Source: Promethearchaeota archaeon
Lineage (GTDB): Archaea; Asgardarchaeota; Lokiarchaeia; Sigynarchaeales; SOKP01
Length of the DNA: 17,837 nt
Direction: 5' to 3'
Assembly (NCBI GenBank): GCA_016839845.1
Contig: JAEOTL010000110.1
Coordinates: 1 to 17,837, forward strand
The translations under genes were made by a program, and so were the position numbers. The stretch's first letter is position 1, and every line of letters begins with the position of its first letter. Under the pieces are notes generated by a model that saw only the letters and a program-made list of their open reading frames with translations, was not told the DNA's origin and made no database searches. Positions 15,292 to 17,837 of the stretch are shown here, piece after piece.

Positions 15292-15822
15292 CTAGGTTCT
15301 TTTAATCACTTTAACTAATCCTTTTTTCCGAAGCTGATCCATCATTACTTCTATTTCTTCTACACTTTTTTGGGCTGTAGAAGCTACTTCTTCGATAGTA
15401 TTCATACCATCGCATATTTTGAGCACTTTAAATTGTTCCTTAGAGAGCATTCCCAATTGGACTGCCATTGGAGGGACATCCTTAACGATCACAGGAATTC
15501 GTACTTCACCTCCAGCTTTTACCGTCTCAGCACCTATATCTTGAGTGCTCATAGATTCTCCAAAGAATGTTTTTACTCCCGTTATCTCGTAGCTATCATT
15601 GATATAGATGTAAATTGTGTGTTCTTGACCAGAAACATCGTCAGTATCATCTAGGTCAGGAGATGGATTCGCATGCTTATATTCTTTTGTGTAGATCCCC
15701 ATTTGAAGACCATCGATAATTTCTTCTTTATTAATATTCAACGCAATCATGTCTTCACATATATCACACCATGCCCATGCTTCAATGAGTTTGAAGTATT
15801 TCCTAACTTTATTTTCTGGCAT
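15292..15822 (-). CDS. Hypothetical protein with CxxC motif and C-terminal winged-helix-like domain
   Basis: Function not recognised. The 176-residue protein (from ATG 15822) begins with a helix holding AWAWCDICEDM (C19 and C22, a possible redox or metal pair). It continues with an acidic, polar stretch (PSPDLDDTDDVSGQE) and a beta segment (HTIYIYINDSYEITGVKTFF). The last 55 or so residues read like a winged helix (MLSKEQFKVLKICDGMNTIE, then EVASTAQKSVEEIEVMMDQL ending in RKKGLVKVIKRT). An ATG at 15831 is in frame, but AGAGG (15832-15836) abuts it and lies 9 bases from ATG 15822, so 15822 is preferred. It is divergent from the zinc-ribbon gene. It could be a regulator or an adaptor. Confidence 0.65.
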   Translation of the reverse strand: MPENKVRKYFKLIEAWAWCDICEDMIALNINKEEIIDGLQMGIYTKEYKHANPSPDLDDTDDVSGQEHTIYIYINDSYEITGVKTFFGESMSTQDIGAETVKAGGEVRIPVIVKDVPPMAVQLGMLSKEQFKVLKICDGMNTIEEVASTAQKSVEEIEVMMDQLRKKGLVKVIKRT

Positions 15823-15973
15823 TGTTAACATCCTCTAAGATAGCTTTAATGTATTTTATTTAATTTATATGCAAATTAGGGTGTTGATAAATTTAAATTT
15901 TGATTAATACTTTCTTGAAGTATTTTAATTTCATCTTTTATTATAAACACTACCCTACTTTCTCTTCACTCTC

Positions 15974-15985
15974 TTTTGATCAAAA
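15974..15985. promoter_or_regulatory. Perfect 12-base palindrome containing TGATCA
   Basis: TTTTGATCAAAA lies in the 231-base AT-rich gap between two divergent genes (15822 and 16054), where no reading frame is seen. Its core is the same TGATCA found four times upstream of the hdr operon, so it may be another binding site of the same regulator. Chance occurrence is possible. Confidence 0.35.
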
Positions 15986-16053
15986 CCAAAAATAATTAAA
16001 GTTATAACATATTTTAAAATCCAAGTTCTACTATAGTTTTAACTGACAACTTC

Positions 16054-16230
16054 ATGAGTGCTTATAAAAGAAATGAGTGTTTTAGTTGTGGAAGGCCTAT
16101 AGCCCCATACGAAGCAGCTGTACACTTTCCATGCCCTGAGTGCGGAGACGTGACTATTTGGAGATGTGAGCGATGTAGGGTTATGGGAAAAGAATATAGA
16201 TGCTTAAAATGTGATTTTTCGGGCCCTTGA
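16054..16230 (+). CDS. Small four-CxxC zinc-ribbon protein (HVO_2753-like)
   Basis: A 58-residue protein with eight cysteines in four CxxC pairs: C9/C12 (CFSC), C27/C30 (CPEC), C38/C41 (CERC) and C50/C53 (CLKC), giving two zinc sites. It matches the widespread archaeal family studied as HVO_2753 in Haloferax, a two-zinc-knuckle protein whose gene usually sits just before that of aEF-1beta, as here. The neighbourhood suggests a link with translation or RNA. It starts at ATG 16054, with no ribosome binding site. An 85-base gap with its own TATA box separates it from the aEF-1beta gene, so the two may be transcribed separately. Confidence 0.9.
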   Translation: MSAYKRNECFSCGRPIAPYEAAVHFPCPECGDVTIWRCERCRVMGKEYRCLKCDFSGP

Positions 16231-16287
16231 AGAAGAAGAACTTTTAATTTTGAATTTAGGTTAGGTTAATACTAAAATCTATAATAA

Positions 16288-16295
16288 TTTAAATA
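16288..16295 (+). promoter_or_regulatory. TATA box for the aEF-1beta gene
   Basis: TTTAAATA is centred 24.5 bases before ATG 16316 and is identical in sequence and spacing to the box before the gene at 8298. This supports a leaderless transcript separate from the zinc-ribbon gene. Confidence 0.55.
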
Positions 16296-16315
16296 ATGAG
16301 AAGAGTTGTGTTTTT

Positions 16316-16585
16316 ATGGCAAAAGAATTTATTGCTTTAATTGACGTTGTCCCAGAAGATACCGAAGTCGATTTTGAAGAATTTGTAGAAACCTTAAAAA
16401 AAGTTTTACCCGATTCATGTACTTTAGAGCGATATGATATACATCCTGTAGCATTCGGCTTAAAAAAAGTAAGAGTCCGAGTAAGATACCCCGAAGAATG
16501 GGGTGGTACTGATAAGTTAGAGGAGATATTTGGAAAAGTTGAGGGTATTCAAGGAATTGAAGCCTTAGCATTTTCAAAAGCTTAA
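16316..16585 (+). CDS. ef1b: Translation elongation factor 1-beta (aEF-1beta)
   Basis: Guanine nucleotide exchange factor for aEF-1alpha, restoring the GTP form during translation elongation. The 89 residues match the family's full length and fold: strand FIALIDVVPEDTEVD, helix FEEFVETLKKVLP, the conserved HPVAFGLKKVRVRVRYPEE core, and the C-terminal strand IQGIEALAFSKA with the conserved phenylalanine. It lies directly after the zinc-ribbon gene, as in many archaea, and converges on mutL with a gap of 13 bases. Confidence 0.95.
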   Translation: MAKEFIALIDVVPEDTEVDFEEFVETLKKVLPDSCTLERYDIHPVAFGLKKVRVRVRYPEEWGGTDKLEEIFGKVEGIQGIEALAFSKA

Positions 16586-16598
16586 AAATAGATAAGTT

Positions 16599-17837
16599 TT
16601 ATACTATCCTTTTAAAAAGTTTATCTAATTCTTTAAATGATATAAATCGTAAAGTAGGTCTCCCATGAGCACAGTGATATGAATCCTTACATTCTGCTAA
16701 TTCATCCAATAACTTTCTAATATCACTCAAGGATAAATCATCCCCTCCTCGTATACTTTTATGGCATGCAATATAGTTTATAATTTCTTCCTTAACTTCC
16801 TTGAAGCTTCCATCTTTTCCAATGTCAGTAATATCACCAATGATTTCTTTGATTATGCTTGTATCAGGAACTTTATTCATAATCGTAGGTATCTCTCTTA
16901 GGATAAACGTATTTCCCCCAAAATGTTCAAAATCAAAACCTAACTTCTTTATCTCTTTAAGATTTCCTTCTAAAAACAATCTTTCACTAGGGGTAGTATC
17001 AATTTTTAATGGATGAATTAATTTCTGTTTCATTGGACTTTTTGTTTCATAGGTAGCAAGTAACTTTTCCTTTTTAATACGTTCTGAAGCGGCATGTTGA
17101 TCTAAAATAAAAATTCCTACTTCATCGTTTTCATTAATACCCTCTAAAACGACATATGTTTTATTTGCCAATTGGCCTGTGGAAGAAATTAGGCGGAGTT
17201 TTGGAAAATCCTTTGAAATAGTGTATTTACGTCGTAAATAGGTCTCAGAATATTCTCCATTTTTAACTTTCTCATCCAGTAAATTCAATTGAACTCCTTC
17301 CTCGATTGAAAGATTACTTTTTGATAAATTTACAGGGCCATTTTCTGTGGAATCCTTTACATCTTGTCTTATTCTACTGGTTTTATCTACTCTTCTTTGT
17401 TCTTCTCTAAAACGAGGTACAAAGTCCTCCAATTCAGTGTTTATATATTTAGCTTCTTTTTCAATAAACTTTTCTTCTATAAATTTTCGAATAATGTTGT
17501 AGATCCTGTTACACAAAGCCTCTTCATTTTCAAATCTAACTTCAAGTTTTTTCGGGTGGACATTGAAATCAACAAGAGAAGGCTCAATCTCAAGAAACAA
17601 TATAAAAAAAGGATACCTACTCACCATTAATGTTCCTTCATAGGCTTCTATAATCGACCTAAATATAGCATCGTTTATCACATATCGATCATTAATGAAG
17701 AGACTTGAAGAATTTCTGCTTTTTTTAGCAATTTGTGGATGTCCTAATAACCCATGGACTTGGACAATAGAATTGGGATCTTTAAAATCTATTGATTCCA
17801 TGAATTTCGCATTATTCTTCCCATATATATGAAAAAC
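16599..17837 (-). CDS. mutL: DNA mismatch repair protein MutL (partial, N-terminus outside window)
   Basis: MutL couples mismatch recognition by MutS to strand nicking. The frame is open to the window edge (412 residues seen), and an ATG at 17801 is internal, because the 12 upstream codons (IYGKNNAKF) fit MutL. Visible are the transducer domain (INDRYVINDAI, NVHPKKLEVRF) and a charged linker. The C-terminal endonuclease domain has DQHAASERIKKE, the exact DQHA-x2-E-x4-E metal motif, plus ACHKSIRGGD and CAHGRP. All motifs of nicking-competent MutL are present, as in hosts without MutH. The N-terminal GHKL ATPase domain should lie beyond the right edge. MutL is patchy in archaea and generally thought to be acquired from bacteria; base composition here is not unlike the neighbours. 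Confidence 0.95.
   Translation of the reverse strand, partial: VFHIYGKNNAKFMESIDFKDPNSIVQVHGLLGHPQIAKKSRNSSSLFINDRYVINDAIFRSIIEAYEGTLMVSRYPFFILFLEIEPSLVDFNVHPKKLEVRFENEEALCNRIYNIIRKFIEEKFIEKEAKYINTELEDFVPRFREEQRRVDKTSRIRQDVKDSTENGPVNLSKSNLSIEEGVQLNLLDEKVKNGEYSETYLRRKYTISKDFPKLRLISSTGQLANKTYVVLEGINENDEVGIFILDQHAASERIKKEKLLATYETKSPMKQKLIHPLKIDTTPSERLFLEGNLKEIKKLGFDFEHFGGNTFILREIPTIMNKVPDTSIIKEIIGDITDIGKDGSFKEVKEEIINYIACHKSIRGGDDLSLSDIRKLLDELAECKDSYHCAHGRPTLRFISFKELDKLFKRIV

Noticed and set aside
17265..17300. QLNLLDE in the MutL linker as a sliding-clamp binding motif
   Set aside because: It resembles the bacterial clamp motif only loosely and lacks the aromatic pair of the archaeal PCNA box, so the match is too weak to report as a site.
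1..17837. tRNA or rRNA genes, CRISPR arrays, insertion sequences
   Set aside because: No cloverleaf-like segments, rRNA signature stretches, regularly spaced repeats, transposase genes or terminal inverted repeats were noticed on reading both strands.

Overview
The window looks archaeal and most likely comes from an Asgard (Promethearchaeota) genome. It is AT-rich. It carries the archaeal pair of a four-CxxC zinc-ribbon protein next to elongation factor 1-beta, an archaeal-type Lrp regulator, a Rab/Ras-like small GTPase of the kind expanded in Asgard archaea, and TATA-box promoters about 25 bases upstream of starts with no leader. Several starts are TTG or GTG. The lineage call is an inference from gene content; no rRNA gene is present to confirm it.

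Left third (1-7936, minus strand): a compact seven-gene operon, transcribed leftwards and running off the window. In order it encodes HdrC, HdrB, an FrhB/FdhB-like flavoprotein with two extra [4Fe-4S] motifs, a QmoA-like HdrA, a QmoB-like HdrA with a C-terminal double ferredoxin, MvhD with an added winged-helix-like tail, and a second HdrA in which the two preceding HdrA types are fused into one chain. No hydrogenase large or small subunit is visible. The set reads as a soluble flavin-based electron bifurcating or confurcating heterodisulfide-reductase-like complex, with the FrhB-like subunit as a possible F420 entry point. Internal genes have strong GGAGG ribosome binding sites.

Middle (7937-12968): a 361-base divergent control region with four TGATCA palindromes and a hairpin separates the operon from a small cysteine-rich protein of unknown function. 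Next come an Lrp/AsnC regulator, a small GTPase, and the overlapping pair iorA-iorB (indolepyruvate:ferredoxin oxidoreductase, which makes reduced ferredoxin from aromatic 2-oxo acids). IorAB produces reduced ferredoxin and an Hdr complex can use or make it, so the two halves may be linked in amino-acid-based energy metabolism. After iorB lies a decayed stretch containing the remnant of a second iorB C-terminus and a 56-codon minus-strand reading frame.

Right third (12969-17837): a sulfatase-fold hydrolase with Thr in place of the formylglycine Cys/Ser, a two-repeat NIPSNAP-like protein, an unknown CxxC protein with a winged-helix-like end, the zinc ribbon, aEF-1beta, and the C-terminal two thirds of a MutL with an intact endonuclease motif set, cut by the window end.
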